A stretch of 64,000 nt of DNA from JAZKHE01 sp040385525 (GCA_040385525.1 JAZKHE010000004.1:310001-374000), one strand, 5' to 3'; counted from the first letter of the stretch, positions 18,114 through 26,536 are shown. The notes: a model not told the origin generated them from the sequence alone. Numbers and translations: made by a program.

Positions 18114-18141
18114 TTAACAGCTAAATAAATTTTATTTTTTT

Positions 18142-18675
18142 ATGAGAAAAACAACCATTTTAGGCACATTTTTGATAATTTGCTTTGCTTTAACAAACTC
18201 AAATGCATTTGCACAATCAAAAAACGATAAGGCAAAAGGTAAAGAAGAAAAAACCGAGAAGAAAGATGCAAAAGCAGATAAAAAAGACACTAAAAAAGTT
18301 CCAGCTAAAAAAGACACCATTTTAGGCAACAAAGTATTTGTTGTTGAAGTAATAAATATGGATGCTAAAAAAGCTACCAAAAACAAAAATGAGGACGTTA
18401 TTGAATTTAAAAACAATAAAATAAAATCGAAGTTTTTTGATGCAGAAGGTTACCCTGCAGCAGATTACACAGTAACTTTAGACTCTACTAATACTGAAGA
18501 AAAAGTTTATATTTTTGAAGCCGAAAGCAAAAACGAAGCCGAAGGAATGAGCATTAAATGGGAAGGAACTTGGGATGGCGAAGAGTTTAGCGGAAGCGCT
18601 AACAAAATGAAAAAAGATAAACCAAAAGGTGCCTTTGAATTTAAAGGCTACGAAAAATCGAAAAAGAAAAAATAA
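18142..18675 (+). CDS. Lys-rich secreted protein, unknown
   Basis: A 177-aa protein with a signal peptide (MRKTTILGTFLIICFALTNSNAFAQ), then a ~40-residue low-complexity Lys/Glu/Asp/Ala linker, a compact domain (~58-165) with alternating strands (VFVVEVINMD, YTVTLDSTN, SIKWEGTWDGEEFSGSA) and a Lys-only tail. The folded part resembles small periplasmic proteins that sense or bind at the cell envelope, but no family is recognised. It is single, with its own promoter and terminator. Confidence 0.7.
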   Translation: MRKTTILGTFLIICFALTNSNAFAQSKNDKAKGKEEKTEKKDAKADKKDTKKVPAKKDTILGNKVFVVEVINMDAKKATKNKNEDVIEFKNNKIKSKFFDAEGYPAADYTVTLDSTNTEEKVYIFEAESKNEAEGMSIKWEGTWDGEEFSGSANKMKKDKPKGAFEFKGYEKSKKKK

Positions 18676-18676
18676 T

Positions 18677-18698
18677 AAAAGGGCGAAAGCCCTTTTTT
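18677..18698 (+). terminator. Intrinsic terminator
   Basis: aaaagggc (18677-18684), a GAAA loop and gccctttt (18689-18696) followed by more T form a classical hairpin right after the stop of the Lys-rich protein and just before the methyltransferase start. Confidence 0.88.
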
Positions 18699-18702
18699 AA
18701 TT

Positions 18703-19608
18703 ATGACTCAGCTTAGCTTTATAAATATTGATACTTGTACGATGTGCGGAAAACCTTCTGCACAAAACAAAGTGTTGGGTTTACGTTTAAATGGCTCGTT
18801 AAAAGAAAAGAAAAAAGATGGCATTTCAGTTACCGTTTTAAAATGTACAAAATGTGGATATGTTTATGCTAACCCTCAACCCATTGACGTAAACGCAAAG
18901 CAAAAATATAAAAACACCAGCACTCAAAATTATTGGAAAACAGAAGTAGTGATTCCAAACTCAAACCATTTTGTAGTAGAGTTAAATACCTTGCAGAAAC
19001 TAAAAGGAAACGATTTAAAAAACTTAAAAGTATTAGATATTGGTTTTGGTTTAGGACGAACCCTACACACTTTACAACAGCAAGAAATGGAAGTTTGGGG
19101 TATTGAACCTTTTGAATCTTTTTATGAAAATGCAAAAAACAATACGCAATTAAACTTTGATAGAAACAAAATACAGTGCAGTAAATTTGAAGATGCCAAT
19201 TTTGAAAAACAACAATTTGATTTAATAATTTTTGAAGCTTTTCAGCATGTGGTAGATTCTAACAATGCTTTGCAAAAAGCAATGCAATGGCTTAAACCAG
19301 GCGGATTAATACAAATAGAAGTGGCTAATTCCAATTGGTTTATTGCCAAATTAATTAACTTGTTTTATAAACTAAAAGGAAGCAACAACATTACCAATTT
19401 AAGCCCATTGCACGCGCCATACAACCAACATGAGTTTTCGGTAAAAAGTTTTGTAGCTAATGCAAAAATAAATAATTACAGCATTGCACATATAGATTAT
19501 TATGTGTGCGATCCTTATTTACCAAGCTTATTTGGTAAAATAGCAAGTTGGTATATGAAAAAAACAAATACTGGAATGCAGTTTAGTATTTGGTTAAAGA
19601 AGGGTTGA
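18703..19608 (+). CDS. SAM-dependent methyltransferase with zinc-ribbon N-terminus
   Basis: A 301-aa class I methyltransferase. An N-terminal four-cysteine ribbon (CTMCGK at ~12-17 and KCTKCGYVYANPQP at ~47-60) precedes the SAM-binding loop LDIGFGLGRTLHTL (~110-123) and the post-I acidic residue in VWGIEP. This arrangement is typical of Methyltransf_23-type enzymes in sugar and surface polysaccharide modification. No acceptor can be named. Asp codons are almost all GAT (10 of 11), typical of this chromosome and opposite to the next gene. The ATG follows the terminator hairpin by 5 nt, so its promoter must lie within the preceding gene. Confidence 0.87.
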   Translation: MTQLSFINIDTCTMCGKPSAQNKVLGLRLNGSLKEKKKDGISVTVLKCTKCGYVYANPQPIDVNAKQKYKNTSTQNYWKTEVVIPNSNHFVVELNTLQKLKGNDLKNLKVLDIGFGLGRTLHTLQQQEMEVWGIEPFESFYENAKNNTQLNFDRNKIQCSKFEDANFEKQQFDLIIFEAFQHVVDSNNALQKAMQWLKPGGLIQIEVANSNWFIAKLINLFYKLKGSNNITNLSPLHAPYNQHEFSVKSFVANAKINNYSIAHIDYYVCDPYLPSLFGKIASWYMKKTNTGMQFSIWLKKG

Positions 19609-19681
19609 TTTGTTTTAAAAAATGATATATTTGTTAAGAAATAAGACTGACGTTTATCAAACATATCTACCCAAAACTGGG

Positions 19682-19714
19682 TGTATATATCTGATTTCGT
19701 AAGACATATATACA
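19682..19714 (+). repeat. Hairpin at the left border of the cassette
   Basis: tgtatatat (19682-19690) pairs with atatataca (19706-19714), ending two bases before GTTATGCCCA. It sits where a neighbouring recombination site would lie if the cassette was inserted here, but it has no obvious R-type box of its own. Confidence 0.45.
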
Positions 19715-19715
19715 A

Positions 19716-20592
19716 GTTATGCCCAATACAAAAAATGACAGAAGATATCATCATACAATCAGACGAGAGTGACGAATTTATTGAGCGTTTAATTAAATCG
19801 TTTGACTTGAGTTTTGAAGACTTAGGACTTCGAAGCGGTATGACATTTCAAGAACTAATTGACAATATTACTCAGAAGCTCGGTAGACATTCATCTACTG
19901 ACTGTTCGACTCAAATAGTGTTCTATAGGCTTAGACAAATCCTGACTAAAGAACACGGATTTAGTAAAGAAAAAATAACTAGGAACGCTTTACTTGACGA
20001 CCTTTTCCCTAAATCATCAAGAAAAAAACTATTCAAATTAATTGGTAACGAACTAAATATTGACATCAATTATTATCAATCTCCCGGTTGGTTTCAATTC
20101 ACTTGTGCAGGTATTATCTTGTCTTCTTTTATCCTTTTGTTTTTTCAACCACTATTAGGCGGACTGACTTTATTATCGACTTTATTTATTGCATTTATTT
20201 TTCACAAATTAAGCCGGACTATTCCTATGAAAACTTATGGTGAACTGGTTGACAGAGTAACACGTGACAATTTAATCAAACTTCGAGGCGACCGAAATTC
20301 GCTAAATCCAAGCGAAATACGAATGACCATTATTAAAGCAATTGACGACCTGCACGCATTGGAAAAACTAGACATAAATTCCTCGAACAGAATAATATTC
20401 GAATAAATGTACTGGGCATAACAACACCTAAGCGCGATGCGGGTTCGTACGTGTTGCTAATGTTTATTAAAGCGGTATAAATTTATTTCTAAACATTTGC
20501 CAGTTCCTTCATTGCTTTTAATTTATATTTGTAGTAGCAGACAAGAGAGCGTAAGTAATAATCCCGCATCGCGCTTAGCTGAAAAACGTTAG
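19716..20592 (+). mobile_element. Integron-cassette-like unit, one ORF plus attC-like site
   Basis: GTTATGCCCA (19716-19725) at the left is the exact reverse complement of TGGGCATAAC (20413-20422) after the gene. The latter is followed by one arm of a perfect 16-bp inverted repeat (20428-20443) whose partner is 20563-20578, and then by GTTAG at 20588. This is the linear form expected when a circular cassette is inserted at G^TT: first bases complementary to the R'' box, then L''/L' arms, then the next GTT. The predicted cassette is 19717-20588, 872 bp. No integrase is visible in the window. Confidence 0.6.
19735..20406 (+). CDS. Cassette-borne two-helix membrane protein, unknown
   Basis: A 223-aa protein. 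Start ATG 19735 is 10 nt after the left border box GTTATGCCCA and is preferred to the GTG at 19681, which would place the start inside the border hairpin. An acidic N-terminal half (~1-110, predicted helical, with DESDEFIERLI) and a C-terminal soluble part (~165-223) flank two hydrophobic helices (~120-160). No family is recognised with confidence. Asp is encoded by GAC in 15 of 16 cases, against 1 of 11 in the upstream methyltransferase, and the gene is visibly richer in C-ending codons, a clear sign of foreign origin. Confidence 0.8.
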   Translation: MTEDIIIQSDESDEFIERLIKSFDLSFEDLGLRSGMTFQELIDNITQKLGRHSSTDCSTQIVFYRLRQILTKEHGFSKEKITRNALLDDLFPKSSRKKLFKLIGNELNIDINYYQSPGWFQFTCAGIILSSFILLFFQPLLGGLTLLSTLFIAFIFHKLSRTIPMKTYGELVDRVTRDNLIKLRGDRNSLNPSEIRMTIIKAIDDLHALEKLDINSSNRIIFE

Positions 20593-20594
20593 AA
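20413..20594 (+). repeat. Long attC-like inverted-repeat site
   Basis: R''-like GCATAAC (20416-20422), a 5-nt spacer, a 16-bp GC-rich arm (20428-20443), a 119-nt central loop, the perfectly complementary arm (20563-20578), a 9-nt spacer and GTTAG (20588-20592). Asymmetric spacers around the paired arms are an attC feature. At about 180 nt it is longer than most described attC sites. The arms stand out as GC-rich in AT-rich DNA. Confidence 0.6.
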
Positions 20595-20619
20595 AAGTAA
20601 ATACCCTAGCTCCTTTTAT

Positions 20620-20690
20620 TGCCTATGTGTTTGCAAAAAGCAAACCACATAAAGTTTTTAAATTACTGTTTCGCAAAAGCGAAAAGATAA
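20620..20690. repeat. Two small hairpins downstream of yfhO
   Basis: ATGTG.TTTGC / GCAAACCACAT (20625-20650) and TTTCGC-aaaa-GCGAAA (20669-20684) are consecutive hairpins just after the stop (minus strand) of the YfhO gene. The first contains ccacat and the second resembles the TTTTTCGCAATGCGAAAAA core at 55574-55597, so this may be a degenerate relative of the ACCACATAG elements. They could also act as the operon terminator. Confidence 0.5.
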
Positions 20691-20701
20691 AAATTACACA
20701 A

Positions 20702-23143
20702 CTACTTTTTCTTTGCTTTTAATTGCATAAAAATAGCTGCGCCAACTAACATTACTAGCAATACAGAACCTACAATGGCTAACTGATTCCCTACTTTATA
20801 CGATTTTGGTTCAAATTTAAAATCAATAGTATGCTCACCAGCAGGGACTAATAGCGTACGCAAAACATAATTCGCTCTTGCATAATCTACTTCTTTTCCA
20901 TCTATACTAACGTTCCATCCTTTGTCGTAATAAATTTCAGAAAATACAGCTAAACGATCTGTTTTTGCAGTCGATTTATATTGTAAATGATTGGGTTTGT
21001 AGCTTATTAATTTTATGTTATCGGTAGTTAACGAATCTACAACAATGGGTTTAAATGTTGTTAATTTATCTTTAAAACGCACATCAATTACAACCACTTT
21101 TGCAGGATTAAAAGTAGAATCCAATGCAGCTAATTCTTCATCAGCATTATTTACCCATTTTATGTTTTCTACAAACCAAGCGTTACCCATAGCATTTGGA
21201 TTTTTTTGCGCCATTGGTTGCTTGTCTGGACCTTGCACAATAAAATATTTAGTGTTCAACATGTTTATTACATTCATGTTGTTTTGGCTGATGTGTGCAT
21301 CCCACAACTCTTGGTAACGACGCATTTTAGCACCATGGTAACCACCAATTGATTTATGAAAATAAGAAGTGCTTGCATCGTTAAACGGACTAACCGTTAC
21401 GTTAAATACTCTAAAGTTTGGATCTGTATCTTTTAAAATGGCTTCGTTTGCAGCTGTCATTTGATACGGAATGCTTACATCGCGTTTTGATACAAAATTG
21501 TCTTTGGTTAAAAATCTTTTTCCAACAGGAATTAAATCAAAAACCAACAATGCGCCTAATAAAGCAATAGCAGGAATTTGTTTTAATTTATCACTAACAT
21601 AGGCCCAAATTACTCCAGCACTTAATAAAATAAATACTACAGAACGAATAGCGTCTGAGCGTAATAGAGCTTGTCTGTCGGCTCTAATGGCAGCAACTAA
21701 CCAATCTGGAAAACCCGATTGCATTAATTGCTCGTCTGAAGAAGATGAGAAATTAAAAAACATTCCCGGAACTAAAACAAATAGCAACACAAATCCACCA
21801 ACAATGTATAAACTGTATTTTACATATTTTATAATTTGCTCTTTAGTAAATGTTTTTGATAAAATTTGATTTAATCCCAACAATGCCAAAAACGGAATGG
21901 TAAAACCAGCTACAACCAAAGCCATAGAAACCGCTCTAAACTTATTGTACATCGGGAAATAATCAAACAAAAAATCGTTAAATGCAGGAAAATTTTTCCC
22001 CCACGATATAGCTATTGAAAAAAGAGTTGCTAAAACTAACCACCATTTTTCTTGCCCTTTTACCAAAAACAAAGCCAATACAAATAAAAAACAAACAATT
22101 GCACCTATGTAAACTGGACCGGATGTAAAAGGTTGATCGCCCCAATACATTGGCATACGTTGCACAATTTCGTTAGCGTTTGGTACGCCGTTAGATTGTA
22201 AAACTTTATACGATTCTGATTCGTTATCTAATGCAGAGTTACTGCTTCCACCCATAAAGTTGGGAATTAAAAGCGTTCCTGTTTCTGCTTTGCCATAACT
22301 CCAACCAAAAGCATAATCTCTATCTAATCCGCTTGAAGACTTCTCTCCTGCTTTAGGAATTAATTCTGATGCACCTCTTAACGAATCTTTACCATATTCG
22401 TAAGTTGTCCACAATAAAGTTAAATTAGGCAAAAGCGCTATTAATCCAGATGCTACAACCAAAGCGCATTTAATAAAATAGTTTTTTACATCTTTATTTT
22501 TAACTGCATAATACAATTGCGATGCAAAATAAAATACCAATCCTAAACCTAAATAATAGGTTATTTGTGGGTGATTTGAATTTATTTCTAAACCCAAAGC
22601 AATGGTTAATAATACAGTTCCAACAATGTATTTGTTTTCAAATATTTTTAAAACTCCAGCAACAACTAACGGAATAAATGCAATAGCATAGGCTTTTGTA
22701 ATGTGCCCAGCTTCAATAATAATTACGTTGTATGATGCAAAACAAAATGCAATTGCGCCCACAGCCGCCAACCAATAGTTAAAGCGTAAGGTTAACAACA
22801 AAACATAAAAACTAATTAAGTAACAAAATAAAATAGCTATTGTATTATACGGTAAGCCAATACGCATGGCTTTAAATAGAACGCTATAAATATTGTAAGG
22901 CGAACCACCTTTATATATTTGGTAAGCTGGCATACCCGAAAACATAGCGTTTGTCCACTGCGAAAGTTCTCCTGTTTGTTTTTCAAATTGCTCAATTTCT
23001 TGACGCATACCCGCAGCATGAGTCATATCGCCTTGTTGCAAATCTTTACCTTCTATAACAGGATAAAAGAAAACAAGCGTTAAGGCAATAAAAATAGCCA
23101 CAACCAAAGCATGTGGAAGTAATTTTTTTAAATCAAAAGTCAT
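20702..23143 (-). CDS. YfhO family membrane protein
   Basis: An 813-aa integral membrane protein with about 12 hydrophobic segments, a periplasmic loop (FYPVIEGKDLQQGDMTH near 25-41, carrying the acidic residues expected in GT-C-fold proteins) and a C-terminal soluble domain (~560-775), ending with a last helix and KAKKK. YfhO proteins belong to the GT-C glycosyltransferase superfamily and act in cell-envelope or teichoic acid glycosylation in Firmicutes; the Bacteroidota role is undefined. It is the last gene of the hpt-adk-obgE-DUF4834-yfhO string, 21 nt after DUF4834. Confidence 0.88.
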   Translation of the reverse strand: MTFDLKKLLPHALVVAIFIALTLVFFYPVIEGKDLQQGDMTHAAGMRQEIEQFEKQTGELSQWTNAMFSGMPAYQIYKGGSPYNIYSVLFKAMRIGLPYNTIAILFCYLISFYVLLLTLRFNYWLAAVGAIAFCFASYNVIIIEAGHITKAYAIAFIPLVVAGVLKIFENKYIVGTVLLTIALGLEINSNHPQITYYLGLGLVFYFASQLYYAVKNKDVKNYFIKCALVVASGLIALLPNLTLLWTTYEYGKDSLRGASELIPKAGEKSSSGLDRDYAFGWSYGKAETGTLLIPNFMGGSSNSALDNESESYKVLQSNGVPNANEIVQRMPMYWGDQPFTSGPVYIGAIVCFLFVLALFLVKGQEKWWLVLATLFSIAISWGKNFPAFNDFLFDYFPMYNKFRAVSMALVVAGFTIPFLALLGLNQILSKTFTKEQIIKYVKYSLYIVGGFVLLFVLVPGMFFNFSSSSDEQLMQSGFPDWLVAAIRADRQALLRSDAIRSVVFILLSAGVIWAYVSDKLKQIPAIALLGALLVFDLIPVGKRFLTKDNFVSKRDVSIPYQMTAANEAILKDTDPNFRVFNVTVSPFNDASTSYFHKSIGGYHGAKMRRYQELWDAHISQNNMNVINMLNTKYFIVQGPDKQPMAQKNPNAMGNAWFVENIKWVNNADEELAALDSTFNPAKVVVIDVRFKDKLTTFKPIVVDSLTTDNIKLISYKPNHLQYKSTAKTDRLAVFSEIYYDKGWNVSIDGKEVDYARANYVLRTLLVPAGEHTIDFKFEPKSYKVGNQLAIVGSVLLVMLVGAAIFMQLKAKKK

Positions 23144-23164
23144 AATGAAATGGTTTTAGATAAC

Positions 23165-23401
23165 TTATTTTATTTCTTCGTAGTCAACGTAATCGCCCGA
23201 ATCGTTAGTATTGCTTTTTGATGAATTTGCATTAGGCATTTTATCAATTCTAACTTTGCCGTCGGGCTGTTTTGGAGTTTCTTTTTTAGTAAAATTGTTT
23301 TGATTAAACGTGTAATAATTAGTACTGCTTTGGACTCTCGATTTTCCGAAAATTCGAAACAAAACAAATACTACAACTAAGGTTAATAAAAACTCTTGCA
23401 T
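23165..23401 (-). CDS. DUF4834 family small membrane protein
   Basis: A 78-aa protein with one N-terminal membrane helix (MQEFLLTLVVVFVLFRIFG) and a polar tail including KVRIDKMP and the acidic end DYVDYEEIK. This plan and its place next to obgE are typical of DUF4834 proteins in Bacteroidota. Function is unknown. It begins 6 nt after the obgE stop, so it is co-transcribed. Confidence 0.8.
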   Translation of the reverse strand: MQEFLLTLVVVFVLFRIFGKSRVQSSTNYYTFNQNNFTKKETPKQPDGKVRIDKMPNANSSKSNTNDSGDYVDYEEIK

Positions 23402-23407
23402 GTTTTT

Positions 23408-24397
23408 TTATTCATTAATGGTTTTCCACAACAAATCTTTTAACTCTGTTAAACCTTGCTGCGTATGCGAAGAAATAAAAATTACTGGTAAATTTTGAGG
23501 CAACTCTTTTTTAATTAAAGAAATTAATTCATCATCAACTAAATCGCTTTTTGAAACTGCTAAAATTCTTTTTTTATCTAACAACTCAGGATTGTATAAT
23601 TTTAATTCGTTCACTAAAATATCGTATTCTTTAGCTATAGAATCAGCATCAGACGGAATTAAAAACAACAATACTGAGTTACGCTCTATATGACGTAAGA
23701 AACGAATTCCTAATCCTTTTCCTTCGTGCGCACCTTCTATAATACCAGGAATATCAGCCATTACAAACGACTTGTATTCTCTGTAAGGAACAATTCCTAA
23801 ATTAGGAACTAGTGTAGTAAATGGATAATTTCCTATCTCTGGTTTTGCTGCACTAAGTTTAGAAAGCAAAGTAGATTTTCCTGCATTTGGAAATCCAACT
23901 AAACCAACATCTGCTAATACTTTTAATTCTAATATTTTCCACTCATCTCTGCCATCTTCTCCAGGTTGAGCAAAACGTGGTGTTTGCATTGTTGGCGATT
24001 TAAAATGCGAGTTTCCTAAACCACCTCTGCCACCCGGAACAATAACCATTTCCTGACCATCTTCGGTAATTTCAAACAATACTTCTCCTGTGTCAGCATC
24101 TTTTGCAATTGTTCCCAACGGAACTTCAAGATATTCATCTTTTCCGTTTCTTCCGTGTTTATCGCCAGAGCTACCGTTTTGTCCAGCATCTGCAATAATA
24201 TGCTTGCGGTATTTTAAATGTAACAATGTCCACAACTGCGAATTACCTCTAACAATAATGTGTCCGCCTCTTCCACCATCTCCACCATCTGGCCCACCTT
24301 TAGCCGTAAATTTATCTCTATGCAAATGTGCGGAACCCGCCCCACCTTTACCAGATCTGCAACAAACCTTTACGTAATCAACAAAATTAGATTCCAC
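23408..24397 (-). CDS. obgE: Obg family GTPase CgtA/ObgE
   Basis: A 329-aa ribosome-associated GTPase involved in 50S assembly and stress control. The glycine-rich Obg fold (KGGPDGGDGGRGGH at ~33-46) is followed by the G domain: G1 GFPNAGKST (~167-175), switch I NYPFTTLVPNLG, G3 DIPGII (~214-219) and the G4-type SKSD (~281-284). The optional C-terminal OCT domain is absent, as is common in this phylum. It lies 11 nt downstream of adk. Confidence 0.97.
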   Translation of the reverse strand: MESNFVDYVKVCCRSGKGGAGSAHLHRDKFTAKGGPDGGDGGRGGHIIVRGNSQLWTLLHLKYRKHIIADAGQNGSSGDKHGRNGKDEYLEVPLGTIAKDADTGEVLFEITEDGQEMVIVPGGRGGLGNSHFKSPTMQTPRFAQPGEDGRDEWKILELKVLADVGLVGFPNAGKSTLLSKLSAAKPEIGNYPFTTLVPNLGIVPYREYKSFVMADIPGIIEGAHEGKGLGIRFLRHIERNSVLLFLIPSDADSIAKEYDILVNELKLYNPELLDKKRILAVSKSDLVDDELISLIKKELPQNLPVIFISSHTQQGLTELKDLLWKTINE

Positions 24398-24408
24398 TTT
24401 TCTTTAAA

Positions 24409-25860
24409 TTATTTTTTTTTAGTCGCTTTTTTAGCCACTTTTTTCACTTGTTTAATTTCTTTTTTTAAAGCTTTTGCAAACTTTTTAGGAGCAGTTTTAG
24501 TCAATTGCTTCGTCGATTTTTTTGGCGCAGCTTTTTTAACTGCCTTTTTAACAACTGGTTTCGCTTTTGCTTTTACAGCTTTTTTCTTAGCAACAACTTT
24601 TTTGGGTGCTGCTTTTTTTACTAACTTCTTAGCAACTGGCTTTGCTTTTGCTTTTACAACTTTTTTCTTTGCAACAACTTTTTTAGTAGCTGACTTTTTA
24701 GCTTTGCTAATTAAAGCATTTCCTTTTTTCTCAATTTTTTTCACTTGAGTTTTAACTTGTTTTTTTGCTTTTGCTACCTGCTTTTTAGCTTTACTTACTT
24801 GTGCTTTAGCTTTAGAACTAACTTTATTTTTTGTAGCTGTAATTTGTTTTTTTGCTTTTGCTACTTGCTTTTTTGCAGTTTTTAATTCTGATTTGGCAGC
24901 AGCACTTACTTTATTTTTAACAGAAGCAACTTGTTTTTTTGTAACAGCAACTTCTTTCTTCGCTTTTTTAATTTCTTTTTTTACTTTACCTGTAACCGCT
25001 TTTTTAACAGCTTTAAATTTGTCTTCAATATTATTTTCTAACTCATTTAACTTAGCTAAAGCCGATTTTTGCGCCTTTTTAACTATAGGTGTTAATTGTT
25101 TTTTTGCGCTAGCCATTTCTTTTTTTGCTTCTTTTTTCACTTCCTCAACTTTTTTGCTCGCTATTTTTTTAGCCTTTTCGTACATCGGTAAAAAATCTTG
25201 CTTAGCCTCTTCTACTTCGCTTTTAACCTTTTTTGAAATAGAATTAAAAATGTTTGAAAAAGCTTCTTTAGCATCATTTAAAAAACCACTTTTAGAATCT
25301 ATAACAACACATAAATCATCAAAAATATTATCGATAGTTCCGATACCATTTACTGCATAAAATTTATTTTGTGCTGTGTAAAAATGCTTAACAGGAGCTG
25401 TTTCTTTATTGTAAACATTAATTCTGTTTTGAATAATATCTGGATTTTGATCGTCAGGGCGACCAGAATCTTTTCCGCGTAACAACAATCTTTGTTTTAA
25501 CTCTTTTTCTTCTACTTCAAGCGCTAACATCATTGTTATTTCAGTTTTTCTTTGCGCTAACAATTTATCCAAAGCAGCTGCTTGTGCAGAAGTACGTGGA
25601 AATCCATCAAAAATAAAACCTTTTGCATCTTTGGTTTTGTTTAACTCCGACTCTAGAATTTTAATTGTTACTTCATCAGGAACCAAATGCCCTTTATCCA
25701 TATAGCTTTTAGCCAATAATCCCAATGCAGTTCCGCCTTTAATATTGGCTCTAAAAATATCGCCAGTAGACAAATGAACTAAATTATATTTCTCAATTAA
25801 TTTAGTAGATTGAGTTCCTTTTCCAGCTCCCGGAGGACCAAATAATACAATGTTTAACAT
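24409..25860 (-). CDS. adk: Adenylate kinase with long Lys/Ala-rich histone-like tail
   Basis: Residues ~1-190 are a complete adenylate kinase: P-loop GPPGAGKGTQ (7-16), STGDIFR (~32-38), FDGFPRT (~83-89), and a short LID with RGKDSGRPDDQNP (~127-139). It makes ADP from AMP and ATP. Residues ~195-483 are a Lys/Ala/Val-rich extension with coiled-coil-like AKKQV repeats and, near the end, two copies of a ~32-residue KAKAKP...KKAAPKK block, like eukaryotic histone H1 tails or bacterial Hc1. A usual bacterial Adk is ~190-220 aa. The reading frame is continuous, so the fusion is genuine unless two closely placed sequencing errors removed a stop. The tail could bind nucleic acid or ribosomes; that is inference. 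Confidence 0.95.
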   Translation of the reverse strand: MLNIVLFGPPGAGKGTQSTKLIEKYNLVHLSTGDIFRANIKGGTALGLLAKSYMDKGHLVPDEVTIKILESELNKTKDAKGFIFDGFPRTSAQAAALDKLLAQRKTEITMMLALEVEEKELKQRLLLRGKDSGRPDDQNPDIIQNRINVYNKETAPVKHFYTAQNKFYAVNGIGTIDNIFDDLCVVIDSKSGFLNDAKEAFSNIFNSISKKVKSEVEEAKQDFLPMYEKAKKIASKKVEEVKKEAKKEMASAKKQLTPIVKKAQKSALAKLNELENNIEDKFKAVKKAVTGKVKKEIKKAKKEVAVTKKQVASVKNKVSAAAKSELKTAKKQVAKAKKQITATKNKVSSKAKAQVSKAKKQVAKAKKQVKTQVKKIEKKGNALISKAKKSATKKVVAKKKVVKAKAKPVAKKLVKKAAPKKVVAKKKAVKAKAKPVVKKAVKKAAPKKSTKQLTKTAPKKFAKALKKEIKQVKKVAKKATKKK

Positions 25861-25876
25861 AGTTAAAAGGGTTTTG

Positions 25877-26413
25877 TTATTTAGTTATTTTATAAATATC
25901 TCGTAAGTTTCTTCCTAATCCGTCGTAATCTAAACCATAACCAACAATAAAATCGTTGGCAATTGTAATAGCTACGTAATCTAATTTAATATCCTTTTTA
26001 TACACATCTGGTTTTAACAAAAGTGTAGCAAATTTAATACTTGCAGGCTTTTTTTCTAAAATACTTTTATTAACATTTTCAATGGTATTTCCAGTATCAA
26101 CAATATCTTCAATAATAATTACATCGCGGCCTGCAATATCTTGGTTAAGACCAATTAAATCGCTTACTTTACCAGTAGATGCAGTACCTTCGTAAGAAGA
26201 AACTTTTATAAAAGAAATTTCACAATCTAAATCGATGTTTTTTAATAAATCGGAAGCAAACATAAAGCTACCATTTAAAACACCTATAAATAAAGGTTTT
26301 CTGTCTTTATAATCTATATTTATTTTTTCGGCTAGAGCTACAATGGAAGCAAGAATTTTTTCTTCCTCAATAAAAAGCGAAAACTTTTTGTCTTTTAGTT
26401 GGACTTGATTCAT
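25877..26413 (-). CDS. hpt: Hypoxanthine phosphoribosyltransferase
   Basis: A 178-aa type I phosphoribosyltransferase of the HPRT family. The PRPP-binding loop IIIEDIVDTGNT (~98-109), the catalytic flexible-loop motif SSYEGT (~71-76), the N-terminal FIGVLNGSFMF (~41-51) and the base-binding FIVGYGLDYDG (~154-164) are all present. It salvages hypoxanthine or guanine to IMP or GMP with PRPP. It is first in the leftward operon, with adk 16 nt downstream, a common Bacteroidota order. A perfect -7 box precedes it. Confidence 0.96.
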   Translation of the reverse strand: MNQVQLKDKKFSLFIEEEKILASIVALAEKINIDYKDRKPLFIGVLNGSFMFASDLLKNIDLDCEISFIKVSSYEGTASTGKVSDLIGLNQDIAGRDVIIIEDIVDTGNTIENVNKSILEKKPASIKFATLLLKPDVYKKDIKLDYVAITIANDFIVGYGLDYDGLGRNLRDIYKITK

Positions 26414-26427
26414 AAATTTTCAAAAAC

Positions 26428-26435
26428 CAAAGTTA
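26428..26435 (-). promoter_or_regulatory. -7 box of the hpt-adk-obgE operon
   Basis: On the minus strand TAACTTTG is a perfect TAnnTTTG match 15 nt before the hpt ATG. No TTG at proper distance was seen. Confidence 0.45.
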
Positions 26436-26536
26436 CTATTTTTATTGATATCTCTATAAAAAAATGGGCTATTTTAAGTTACATAAATTTTATGGCTACT
26501 AGGCTTCAAATTGCAATTATTAACTATATTTACCAA

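Noticed and set aside
17521..18141. TPP or NAD riboswitch upstream of pnuC
   Set aside because: The gap is only 63 nt and shows no conserved riboswitch core; NadR co-expression already fits nicotinamide riboside.
19681..20406. GTG at 19681 as start of the cassette gene
   Set aside because: It lies inside the border hairpin and before the cassette edge; ATG 19735 falls just inside.
20407..20701. Terminator or structured RNA instead of attC-like site
   Set aside because: The 119-nt loop is too long for a terminator, and the matching bases at the left edge of the unit are explained only by a cassette-type element.
24893..25360. Hydrophobic plus-strand frame opposite adk
   Set aside because: It is the antisense of Lys/Ala codons and lacks any start context; the minus-strand frame is the real gene.
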